From Parabacteroides sp. AD58 (lineage in GTDB: Bacteria; Bacteroidota; Bacteroidia; Bacteroidales; Tannerellaceae), in assembly GCF_023744375.2 (NCBI RefSeq), contig NZ_CP146284.1, forward strand, positions 1,178,001-1,242,000: DNA of 64,000 bases. The letters run 5' to 3'. A program made the translations under genes and the position numbers. Below, one piece after another: positions 43,739 to 51,424 of this stretch; position 1 is the first letter of the stretch; each line of letters opens with the position of its first letter. The notes under the pieces were generated by a model that saw only the letters and a list, made by a program, of their open reading frames with translations, ran no database searches and had not been told where the DNA came from.

Positions 43739-44344
43739 TTATTGCATTTCTAAAAAATATCCTTCTTTCATATAACGGATGACGGTATTCTGCTGACATT
43801 CTTTTTCCGCCTTCAGATAAAATTTAAAGGCACGTACCAGCTCACCGTTGACTTCCGCTAGCGGCAGATCATCCTTTCCGTATTTCTGTCTGATAAGTTT
43901 GGCAAGATAGCGCTTGCAGCTTTCATAACGGCGAACGGTAATCAGGGCGTAGTCTTTACCGATCAGGGCACGGCATTGGTCATTGTGTTTCTGCATGGTG
44001 CCAATGAGGGTGCGGACCGCTTCCGGTTCTTTGTCCTGTCCGAAAAATATTTCCTGTAACAGACGTGCCGTTATAGACTGGTTCTGTTCTTCCAGCTCAC
44101 AAAAAATCTGATGTAACTTGATTCTCGCATTTTCGATGTAGGCATTCAGGTCGCATGATTTGCGGCTTTTACCTCTGGCTGATTCCTTTGCCTGACTCCA
44201 AAGAGACGGGTCAATGCTTTTGCGGATGTTGTTTTCTACTCGCGTACCATCTACAGTGATACGCATACACACGGATGCTTCTCCGTTTTTCAGCAGCTTG
44301 GTCTTCTTCAAGAAGAAAAGCACATTGAATGAACTTCTTTTCAT
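43739..44344 (-). pseudogene. Tyrosine integrase lacking the catalytic half
   Basis: A 201-residue frame with the N-terminal arm-type domain (NVLFFLKKTKLLKNGEASVCMRITVDG, KSIDPSLWSQAKESARGKSR) and the SAM-like core-binding domain (YESCKRYLAKLIRQKYGKDDLP) of Bacteroidales phage-type integrases. These normally exceed 390 residues and carry R-H-R-Y in the C-terminal half. Here the frame ends soon after NTVIRYMK and the catalytic residues are absent. The 155 nt between it and the helicase gene hold no recognisable integrase sequence. The element is therefore immobile unless helped in trans. Confidence 0.8.
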
Positions 44345-44448
44345 TTTCCTACAGTTTTTAGTTTGGACAAAAGTAGGAAACCGACCACGTTTTCTTGATA
44401 CGCAAAATATTGCAAATCAGCGAGAAAGACTCTTATTCGGTGGAGATT

Positions 44449-44485
44449 TTTGCTCCACCTTTTATCTCCACCTTTTGCTCCACCT
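44449..44485 (+). repeat. Candidate attachment-site repeats, right copies
   Basis: TTTGCTCCACCT occurs at 44449-44460 and 44474-44485, separated by a related TCTCCACC. The left copy is at 38601-38612. The remaining sequence between the integrase start (44345) and the terminator at 44533 has no gene. Confidence 0.4.
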
Positions 44486-44532
44486 CGAACGGTAATATTT
44501 TGCCGTTTTTTACGAGCCTGGGGAAAACAAAA

Positions 44533-44561
44533 AATCCCGATTTCGCTTGGAAATCAGGATT
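44533..44561 (-). terminator. Terminator of tRNA-Phe
   Basis: AATCCCGATTTC pairs with GAAATCAGGATT (one mismatch, 5-nt loop); on the minus strand it is followed by TTTTTTG. Confidence 0.7.
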
Positions 44562-44566
44562 CTATG

Positions 44567-44639
44567 TGGTGCCACCAGGAATCGAACCGGGGACACAAGG
44601 ATTTTCAGTCCTTTGCTCTACCAACTGAGCTATGGCACC
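44567..44639 (-). tRNA. tRNA-Phe(GAA)
   Basis: The minus strand has acceptor GGTGCCA paired with TGGCACC and discriminator A. The D arm is AGCTCAGTTGGTAGAGC, the anticodon stem encloses CTGAAAA (anticodon GAA), and the T arm contains GGTTCGATTCC. The length is 73 nt, without encoded CCA. It is next to the island's integrase, a common arrangement, although no duplicated tRNA 3' end was found at the other boundary. Confidence 0.95.
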
Positions 44640-44810
44640 TTTTTTTGTTGTTGTAACCGTTATCGTTTCGATTACGGGTGCAAAGGTAGGGACTTTTTTT
44701 GAATATGCAATAGTTCGATCAACTTTTTTTGCAGAAAAATGCATCTATTTTTTCAGAACAGCTTGAAATAATTGCATAAACAACTGCATCACAAAGATTT
44801 AAAATATAAA

Positions 44811-44848
44811 GAAATTATGCCTGATTTTTCAGTTTCAAGCATAATTTC
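44811..44848 (-). terminator. Terminator hairpin of the lpxK-thiL run
   Basis: GAAATTATGC pairs perfectly with GCATAATTTC around an 18-nt loop, 6 nt after the thiL stop, followed by TTTATATTTT on the minus strand. Confidence 0.65.
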
Positions 44849-44854
44849 CGTTTA

Positions 44855-45883
44855 TCAGCTCAGGGAATTCCAACCCTGGGCCTTCAGTTCCACTTCACCG
44901 TCGTCACGACCTACCAGATAACTCCCCAGTTCCGGCTTTGTAATATGACCTATCACCTTTATACCTTCCATCTCAGATACCTTTTCATGATCTGTCAAAG
45001 GCACGGTGAAGAGCAGTTCATAATCTTCTCCCCCGTTCAAAGCAGCCGTAACCAGATTCATATTAAACTGTTCTGCCATCACAGCTGTCTGATAATCAAT
45101 CGGTATCCGATCCTCATAAACCCGGCAGCCAACATGGCTTTCCTTCGAAATATGCAGCAATTCGGAAGACAGGCCGTCAGAGACATCCATCATGGCCGTC
45201 GGCAGGACATTCGCCTCCCGCAGTTTTTCAATGATATCCTTGCGGGCTTCGGGTTTTAACTGACGCTCCAGCAAATATTCCTTTCCTGAAAAATCAGGAG
45301 TAAAATCTTTTTCTCCCTGGAAAACGCGCTTTTCACGCTCCAATAACTGAAGTCCCATATAAGCAGCGCCTAAATCGCCCGAAACGCAGATCAAATCGGT
45401 TTCATGCGCTCCATTCCGATACACCACCTTGCCTTTCTCGCCCTCGCCGATGCATGTAATGCTGATGCTCAAGCCTGTCAGCGACGCAGAAGTATCACCA
45501 CCAACCAGATCAACGCCATATACATCGCAGGCCAGACGAATGCCACTGTACAGTTCTTCCATGTCTTCAACAGAAAAACGCTTAGACAGACCGATTGACA
45601 CCGTAATCTGCCGTGGACGGCCATTCATGGCATAAATATCGGAGAAGTTGACTACCGCCGATTTGTATCCCAAGTGTTTCAACGGGACATACGTTAAATC
45701 AAAATGAACGCCTTCGAGCAACAGATCTGTTGTCACCAACGTCAGTTTATCCCCATAATCCAGTACCGCCGCATCGTCACCAACGCCTTTTAACGTACTG
45801 TCATTCTTCAGTTTTATATTTTCAGTCAGATGACGAATCAATCCAAATTCGCCCAATGTTGCTATTTCTGTTCTTGCACTCAT
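44855..45883 (-). CDS. thiL: Thiamine-phosphate kinase
   Basis: A 342-residue enzyme that phosphorylates thiamine monophosphate to the diphosphate. Features are GEFGLIRHL near the N-terminus, GVGDDAAVLDYG (metal-binding Asp residues), TTDLLLEGVHFD, and GGDTSAS. MMDVSDGLSSELLHI and ALNGGEDYELLFTV complete the AIR-synthetase-like fold. The ATG at 45883 is preferred over a GTG at 45892 that would overlap lpxK. It follows lpxK directly on the same strand. Confidence 0.94.
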   Translation of the reverse strand: MSARTEIATLGEFGLIRHLTENIKLKNDSTLKGVGDDAAVLDYGDKLTLVTTDLLLEGVHFDLTYVPLKHLGYKSAVVNFSDIYAMNGRPRQITVSIGLSKRFSVEDMEELYSGIRLACDVYGVDLVGGDTSASLTGLSISITCIGEGEKGKVVYRNGAHETDLICVSGDLGAAYMGLQLLEREKRVFQGEKDFTPDFSGKEYLLERQLKPEARKDIIEKLREANVLPTAMMDVSDGLSSELLHISKESHVGCRVYEDRIPIDYQTAVMAEQFNMNLVTAALNGGEDYELLFTVPLTDHEKVSEMEGIKVIGHITKPELGSYLVGRDDGEVELKAQGWNSLS

Positions 45884-45885
45884 AA

Positions 45886-46989
45886 TTACCACAAAATTTT
45901 ATTCTGTTGGAATGTTTGTATATGTTTTATTATCATATTATCAAAAGCTTCCTTTTCTTTGTCTGAAAAAGAAATGGCGATCGGAAGAAAATAAATCCAT
46001 TTTTTCTGTTCCCTGGTTATGTATTTGTTATGCAATAGCCGGACAGCATCCTTCTCGGTCGTCAAAATGATTTTATGCTTTCCTTTCAGACGCTGAAAAG
46101 ACTGCATAATAGAACGGACATCCGCTTCCTTAAAATCATGGTGATCCGGGAAAGACAGTGTTTCAACCTGCCATTTCCATTTCCGTACTTCGGCCACAAA
46201 AGGTTCCGGATTCGCTATACCACTTACCACCAATACCGCATCATCGGCAGTGGGGATAAAAGGAAGTTTTTGCGACGCCGACAACAGGGAACAGACCGGA
46301 TCATAACCCACGTATGAAAAAAAGACCTGCTGATGTGCCTGAAGCTGCATGTTTGTCTCCGTTATCCGAAATTCAAGCGGCTTTAAATCAGGCAGAGTCT
46401 TGGTCACAACTACGGCATCCGCCCGTTCACGGCCCGAGGCAGGCTCACGCAAACGCCCTGCCGGTAACAGACGATCCTGATAGAACATCCGGTTATAGTC
46501 TGTCAGCAAAATTGAAAATGAAGGTTTTACATACCGGTGTTGGAAGGCATCATCCAGCAAAATTACCTCCGGCCGCTGATGATCGGGCAAAGCTAACAGC
46601 TTTTCGATAGCCCGGCAACGGTTTCCGTCTACAGCGACCAAGATATCGGGATATTTATGGTAGATCTGATACGGCTCATCGCCTATTTCCCGGTAGGTAT
46701 GTTGCGGGGCAGCCAATACAAACCCCTTGCTTGTACGTTTATATCCCCGGCTGACAACAGCCACCCGGTATTTCTCTTTCAGCAGCCGCACAAGGTATTC
46801 AATATGCGGTGTCTTTCCTGTTCCTCCAACAGCCAAATTACCCACACAGATAACCGGCACAGGATATCTATGGCTTTTCTTGATTCCCCAGTCGAACAAC
46901 TGATTCCGAACGAAAACCCCTATTCCGTAGAGAAAAGTAAAAGGCCACAACCAGAAAGCATATTTATTAGTAGAAAAATTATCTGACAT
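45886..46989 (-). CDS. lpxK: Tetraacyldisaccharide 4'-kinase (lipid A)
   Basis: A 367-residue membrane-associated kinase of lipid A synthesis. The N-terminal hydrophobic segment (FWLWPFTFLYGIGVFVRN) anchors it, and the P loop is VGNLAVGGTGKTPH. Downstream are VVSRGYKRTSKGF, the catalytic DDAFQHRYVKPSFSILLTDYNR, and LPAGRLREPASGRERADAVVVTK. TTEKDAVRL lies near the end. Length is typical of Bacteroidales. It precedes thiL with adjoining ends. Confidence 0.95.
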   Translation of the reverse strand: MSDNFSTNKYAFWLWPFTFLYGIGVFVRNQLFDWGIKKSHRYPVPVICVGNLAVGGTGKTPHIEYLVRLLKEKYRVAVVSRGYKRTSKGFVLAAPQHTYREIGDEPYQIYHKYPDILVAVDGNRCRAIEKLLALPDHQRPEVILLDDAFQHRYVKPSFSILLTDYNRMFYQDRLLPAGRLREPASGRERADAVVVTKTLPDLKPLEFRITETNMQLQAHQQVFFSYVGYDPVCSLLSASQKLPFIPTADDAVLVVSGIANPEPFVAEVRKWKWQVETLSFPDHHDFKEADVRSIMQSFQRLKGKHKIILTTEKDAVRLLHNKYITREQKKWIYFLPIAISFSDKEKEAFDNMIIKHIQTFQQNKILW

Positions 46990-47035
46990 ATATACATATT
47001 ACAACTATCTTGCGCAAAGGTAAGTAATTATATAT

Positions 47036-47971
47036 TCATTTGCCAATTTTCTCTGCTATTTGCCTTTCCAGCTCTTCCGCACGAAAACAGACCTGCTGAT
47101 AAATGTCGTCGATCATCGTGGCATCAGCCCGACGAAAATCAGATTCACGAACGGTAATGAATACGCCACCCAAATCGGCGGCACCCGGACTTGATAAAAA
47201 ACGTCCAGGCTCTGCGGCTGTATATTGCCACGGACGGTGACATCGGCGGACAAGCACCGTCAGCCGCCAGCCCGATTCGTCTGCATGCGCAAACAGATTC
47301 ATCATCGGTTCTTCTCCTTCGGCCGGAACAGGCAGCCACGAACAGAGGCTGTCAAACAGGCCGACGGCTTCCGGTATGGAAGAAGAACGAATGACAAAAC
47401 CATTCCGGCTGCCCAGATGCAAGGCATATAAGGAAGCATCTTTCCTCTCCAATAAAAGCCGGGTGTGAGTATCCGTTTCTCGGTCAATCGGCATGTCGCC
47501 CCAAGAAGCTGCCTGGAAATGGGCATGATCCGGAGCAGAAGCTCCACAACGCGGACCGTTATAAAAGAGAGTAAAATCAGGCAACAGTCGAGACAGCTCC
47601 AACATATCAGCCAAGCGAGTCTGAATGCGCTGCGGAGCATGTTCGCAGGCAGGTATCGTCAGATGCTTGTGGAATATCGCATAAGGATTACACAAAATCA
47701 GATAACGGTTCTGAAACGACAGGCGCAACTGCTCGGAAGGCAAATGATCCGGACACAGGAAACAGGGCCGCAGCCTGATACTTTCCTTGTCGACCTTCGC
47801 CGCCGTCAATACACTCCGTGCCGGATTGAACTGCACACGAACCGTCGTATCGCCCAGCGACACTTCGTGTGTCATAACCTGGTTCAGGGCTTCATAATTC
47901 TGGGCAGCCAGGCTCCATTCCTTCAGCTGCCGCTCCAGCATACGCAGGACTTCATCTTGTAAGGCACTCAT
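47036..47971 (-). CDS. DUF4922 protein, HIT/GalT-like nucleotidyltransferase fold
   Basis: A 311-residue cytoplasmic protein. CFLCPDHLP (residues 90-98) recalls a zinc site of the GalT/HIT superfamily, and GPRCGASAPDHAHFQA carries an H-x-H-x-Q-like nucleotide-transfer motif. NPYAIFHKHLTIPACEH also fits. Such folds act as nucleotidyl transferases or phosphorylases; the substrate is unknown. Its start overlaps the glycosyltransferase stop by 4 nt (ATGA), so the two are translationally coupled, hinting at a nucleotide-sugar role. Confidence 0.78.
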   Translation of the reverse strand: MSALQDEVLRMLERQLKEWSLAAQNYEALNQVMTHEVSLGDTTVRVQFNPARSVLTAAKVDKESIRLRPCFLCPDHLPSEQLRLSFQNRYLILCNPYAIFHKHLTIPACEHAPQRIQTRLADMLELSRLLPDFTLFYNGPRCGASAPDHAHFQAASWGDMPIDRETDTHTRLLLERKDASLYALHLGSRNGFVIRSSSIPEAVGLFDSLCSWLPVPAEGEEPMMNLFAHADESGWRLTVLVRRCHRPWQYTAAEPGRFLSSPGAADLGGVFITVRESDFRRADATMIDDIYQQVCFRAEELERQIAEKIGK

Positions 47972-49398
47972 AGGCTCTGCCGGTTTTTCCGTATACGGGC
48001 TTCCAGTTCCCAGGTTCGAATACGGTCTTTATATACATTATACTGATTCATCTTCTCCCGGCTCAGCATCGCATCCGAATTATCTTCCCAGCGGCGGCAC
48101 AGATACAGGACATTATAAATACGTCCTATCTGATATTCACGACTGATCCGCAGACCAACGGCATAATCTTCACCATAACTGGTATTCGGGAAATTAATCT
48201 GACGGATAAGCGGTGTATAAAAGGCACGCGGAGCGCCCAGGCCATTAATCCGAAGAGCGTTGTTACGACCATTCTCTGGTGTCCACTCCCGATGATCAAT
48301 CACTCCCGGCGGAATCTCTTCCAGCTTGAAGTTTGTCATCCGGTACGTACCAACCACCATCGCACATTGCTGCTGGTAAAATGTATCTACGATCTGCTGC
48401 AGAGTAGATTCACTGCTATACAAATCATCACTATCTAATTGAACAGCGAATTTTCCACATCGAGGATGATGGATTCCCTCATTCCAGCATCCGCCAATAC
48501 CCAAATCCGTCCGCTGCGGAATCAGATGAATCAAACGGGAATCCGACTGATAGCGATCGACCACCTCCGTAGTTCCGTCAGTTGAATGGTTATCAATAAC
48601 AATCAAATTGAACGGGAAATTTGTCTGCTGATTCAAGACGGAACGGATGGCGTCTTCAATCGTGCGCACCCGGTTACGAACCGGAATGATCACCGATGCT
48701 TCTACCGGGAACGATTCTTCTGAAAAATCTATCGCCTTGAACTCGGGCTTCAGATACGCACCGATGCGTTTCAGATATCCGGTACACACCTGCTCCATTT
48801 CCAGCTGAACAGCCCGATTCCGCGGATCTACATAATCAAATATCTTGTCACCGCTTTTCCGCCAGTCGTGTTCCTCTGCCCGATACAGAAACTCATTCAC
48901 ATGTACAAGCGGAGTTTTCTCCGAAAGATTGAGGCGTAAGGCATAAAGTGCCGCATACTGCCAGTCTTGCTGAATTGCTTTCACAGCCTGAACAAAGGCA
49001 GAAGAGCGGATGAACAGCAACTTTCCAAAATCAAAGTCATTCCGCAGACTTCCTGTCTGACAGGCAATCAGTGGATGAGGAATCAGCTGGCCGTCTTTCT
49101 CGTCATAATAATCCGCATACAGACAATCAGCTCCGGTTGAATCGGCAATCTCACACATACGTTCCAATGCCCACGCACCCAAAACAAACCTGTCTGGTGA
49201 TAAACTCAATAATATATAATCAGATTGCGCCGAAACGGCAAGATCGTTCAGCAACTCGCGGCTCCAGGCCGACGGTCCTTGAGGCATATCAAAAACAACT
49301 ACATTGCTTACCAATGCCTGCGACAGAAACGCGTCTTCGTTCATCCGGGCAACAGCCGGATCTTGCCGCATGACAAAACAGGTGATACGTTTTTCCAT
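47968..49398 (-). CDS. Glycosyltransferase family 2 with extra N-terminal domain
   Basis: A 476-residue protein. The GT-A fold starts near residue 230 (ASVIIPVRNRVRTIEDAIRSVL), continues with VIDNHSTDGT, and has the metal-binding FAVQLDSDDLY and NGLGAPRAFYTPLIR acceptor region. The first 220 residues also look GT-A-like but lack a clear DxD (SDYILLSLSPDRF, TGADCLYADYYDE), so this may be a degenerate second transferase domain. There is no signal peptide or membrane segment. It is coupled to the DUF4922 gene. Confidence 0.82.
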   Translation of the reverse strand: MEKRITCFVMRQDPAVARMNEDAFLSQALVSNVVVFDMPQGPSAWSRELLNDLAVSAQSDYILLSLSPDRFVLGAWALERMCEIADSTGADCLYADYYDEKDGQLIPHPLIACQTGSLRNDFDFGKLLFIRSSAFVQAVKAIQQDWQYAALYALRLNLSEKTPLVHVNEFLYRAEEHDWRKSGDKIFDYVDPRNRAVQLEMEQVCTGYLKRIGAYLKPEFKAIDFSEESFPVEASVIIPVRNRVRTIEDAIRSVLNQQTNFPFNLIVIDNHSTDGTTEVVDRYQSDSRLIHLIPQRTDLGIGGCWNEGIHHPRCGKFAVQLDSDDLYSSESTLQQIVDTFYQQQCAMVVGTYRMTNFKLEEIPPGVIDHREWTPENGRNNALRINGLGAPRAFYTPLIRQINFPNTSYGEDYAVGLRISREYQIGRIYNVLYLCRRWEDNSDAMLSREKMNQYNVYKDRIRTWELEARIRKNRQSL

Positions 49399-49442
49399 GA
49401 ATTTCTATTTTTAAGGCAAAAATAAGAAAGGATTTTGACTTT

Positions 49443-50486
49443 TCAGGCTTTCATCCGCACAATGAATACGACAGTCGAATCGGCCGCCTCCGGAAAAGCA
49501 TGTCGCAACGTTTCGCCCCGCTTTGTAAACGAATAGGTGTGTCCATACAAGTCCATCGGCTCTAATGCTGCCACCGAGCCGGTCTGGAAAAAGTCGTCGG
49601 TAAATCCATCATTCAGCTCCCAGGCCTGATTATCATAACAGTCCCAGCAGAATACATACCGCCGGTCAGCTTCTTCAGCATGCTGGTTGACTGCCAGCCA
49701 ATACCGACTTCCCAAACTGACAGGCAACAGCGGAACGTCATCTTCATTGACACCCATCATTTCACCCTGCTGATGAAGATACAGTGAATCACGCAATAAA
49801 TGTTCCGACTCACAAGGAGCGCTATAGGCATAGATACGTCCGCCTGGCGATACCCGCAGACAGACAGACTGTGTATTAGGCGATAAGACAGGATGTGATA
49901 AAGCGGTTTCAACAATGGGATGAGATTCGAGCGGACGAAAATAGGTGTCATATACCTGCACCTGCTGTTTGATACACGGACGCCGTAGCGTATCAGTAGC
50001 CATCACCCGTTCGGCTGTATATATCTTTCCTCGGTGCAGTACGGCCGACATCAGCTGTTCTTCATTGAAATCTTTCCGGAGTTTCTTTTTGAAAAGTAAT
50101 TCCCCATCAAACGTATAATAATAAATGTCGTTTACATTTCCCAATACAATCAGCTGTCTCTTCAGCGAATGAACCAGATAACCAGCTACCTGGATTTCCT
50201 CCGGATCTGTTATCTGGCAGATCAGCTCACCTTGCCGGTTGAAACGGTACAACACACCTTGGCTGATGAGAAACAAATCATTCCCTTCCTTTTGGATATC
50301 ATGGGCTTCTGTCAGAGACCGGCCGTTAATCGGTTTCAACGGAATAGCAGTAACCGACTCGGCAATATCCGAAAGTTCTCCATTCCGATTTATATCTGTA
50401 CTTCTTCCCGCCAATAGATGTTCATAACCGAAACCTCCACAAAGCAGCAGCATAGCCGCTAATATGATACAAGTGATCTGTTTCAT
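49443..50486 (-). CDS. 6-bladed beta-propeller exported protein
   Basis: A 347-residue protein with an N-terminal signal or anchor (MKQITCIILAAMLLLCGGFG). The body consists of repeating strands such as DLFLISQGVLYRFNRQGELICQI and IYYYTFDGELLFKKKL, as in the Bacteroidales 6-bladed beta-propeller (DUF4934-like) family of NHL-type exported proteins. The ligand is unknown. The gene ends 45 nt before the glycosyltransferase gene and may be cotranscribed with it. The only good -7 box upstream is inside the 15-bp inverted-repeat segment at 50638-51061. Confidence 0.7.
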   Translation of the reverse strand: MKQITCIILAAMLLLCGGFGYEHLLAGRSTDINRNGELSDIAESVTAIPLKPINGRSLTEAHDIQKEGNDLFLISQGVLYRFNRQGELICQITDPEEIQVAGYLVHSLKRQLIVLGNVNDIYYYTFDGELLFKKKLRKDFNEEQLMSAVLHRGKIYTAERVMATDTLRRPCIKQQVQVYDTYFRPLESHPIVETALSHPVLSPNTQSVCLRVSPGGRIYAYSAPCESEHLLRDSLYLHQQGEMMGVNEDDVPLLPVSLGSRYWLAVNQHAEEADRRYVFCWDCYDNQAWELNDGFTDDFFQTGSVAALEPMDLYGHTYSFTKRGETLRHAFPEAADSTVVFIVRMKA

Positions 50487-50636
50487 TTTCGTCAGATTTT
50501 ACATATAAAAAACGGTAAGAAAACAGATTTAGTATATCTAATCACAGATAAAGATGAAAAAAAACAGTGCCAGGATACATCTATTCTCAATTATTTTTAC
50601 TTATTTTGTCGTGTATTCATCTGAGAGACGATGGGT

Positions 50637-51062
50637 AGTTCTTGTAAGACTACGTTAGTTTTTCAAAATACAAAGGCGATATTTGACAATTTTTGTTTCT
50701 GCATGTTGCTAAAGTAAGGTTGATGAGGAGATTATGTTTTTGTCAGCAGACAATACGATAGTTGTTACAAAAATACCTTTTCCAGTAACCGACAAAAGGA
50801 TTATTCTCCTCTAAACGAAGGTTTTGTTATCAGGCGAATTCACAATTGTAGCCTGAACCTTCCTTTTGTTTCCTGATGAAACATGTAAATAAACACAATC
50901 ATCCCATTGATCTGCCAATAAAAGCGTGTTTTTCAAAAAAAGGCCTTATTGTTGGGTGCAGGATGCTTAGCATGGGTAAAATACACTCATTTTTCATCTG
51001 CTTAAGATGGGGATGAAATGTGCAAGAAATCTGTATCAAATAGAAAAAGTCTTACAAGAACT
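50637..51062. repeat. 15-bp perfect inverted repeat enclosing about 400 bp
   Basis: AGTTCTTGTAAGACT (50637-50651) and AGTCTTACAAGAACT (51048-51062) are exact reverse complements. The enclosed DNA has no gene, but carries TATTTTTG on the minus strand (50768-50775) with a TTTG 17 nt upstream (50793-50796). This is the layout of Bacteroidales invertible promoters. Confidence 0.6.
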
Positions 51063-51251
51063 CAGGCTATAAATGATGATGCATTGGATAGAATCTATTT
51101 TTATAATTAATATTTCTTTTTTATACACAAGGTATTTCCACGTTGAGAAACGAAAGAATACCTGCAAGAAAGTCTAACAGGCTTTTTTGTGAATGTTTTT
51201 TAGTATATGAATGTTTTTCTCCCGTTGAGAAACTCGAGAAAAAAGAAGTCG

Positions 51252-51285
51252 GAGGAGAAAGATCTTGGTCTTTCTCCTCTTTTAT
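51252..51285 (+). terminator. Hairpin with T run upstream of the TonB receptor promoter
   Basis: GAGGAGAAAGA pairs perfectly with TCTTTCTCCTC (6-nt loop), followed by TTTTATTAT. No gene ends here, so it may terminate a small RNA or block transcription arriving from the left. Confidence 0.6.
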
Positions 51286-51365
51286 TATCCACAAGATGAT
51301 TCCTGAATACCTACAAATGATTAAACGAAAGGAAATATCAAGGTTTAAGTTACCAAAAAATGGTG

Positions 51366-51397
51366 ATTGCGACTTTTTCGTCCAACCGGTACTTTTG
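51366..51397 (+). promoter_or_regulatory. TonB receptor (xusA-like) promoter
   Basis: ATTG (51366-51369), 20 nt, TACTTTTG (51390-51397), 27 nt before the ATG at 51425. The -7 box is perfect and the -33 box has one mismatch. Confidence 0.5.
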
Positions 51398-51424
51398 CAA
51401 ACGAAAAATAACGCTAAAAATAAA

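Larger units (their letters stand above)
50487..51424. other. Long divergent intergenic region upstream of the Xus-like locus
   Basis: No protein gene is supported; an open frame from 51143 merely extends the TonB receptor upstream of its signal peptide. Contents: a 15-bp inverted repeat (50637-50651 and 51048-51062), a minus-facing -7 box (50768-50775), a bulged hairpin around TCAGGC/GCCTGA (50819-50863), a perfect hairpin with T run (51252-51285), and the TonB receptor promoter (51366-51397). A small RNA could end at the hairpin. Confidence 0.5.

Noticed and set aside
43551..43799. Minus-strand 82-codon frame between the helicase and integrase genes
   Set aside because: It overlaps both neighbours' ends, has no family features and no plausible start context.
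44567..44639. Duplicated tRNA-Phe 3' end as attachment site of the island
   Set aside because: I looked for a second copy of the tRNA end near 38300-38600 and found none.
51143..51424. 94-codon N-terminal extension of the TonB receptor
   Set aside because: The signal peptide begins at 51425, and a promoter and a terminator hairpin lie inside the extension.
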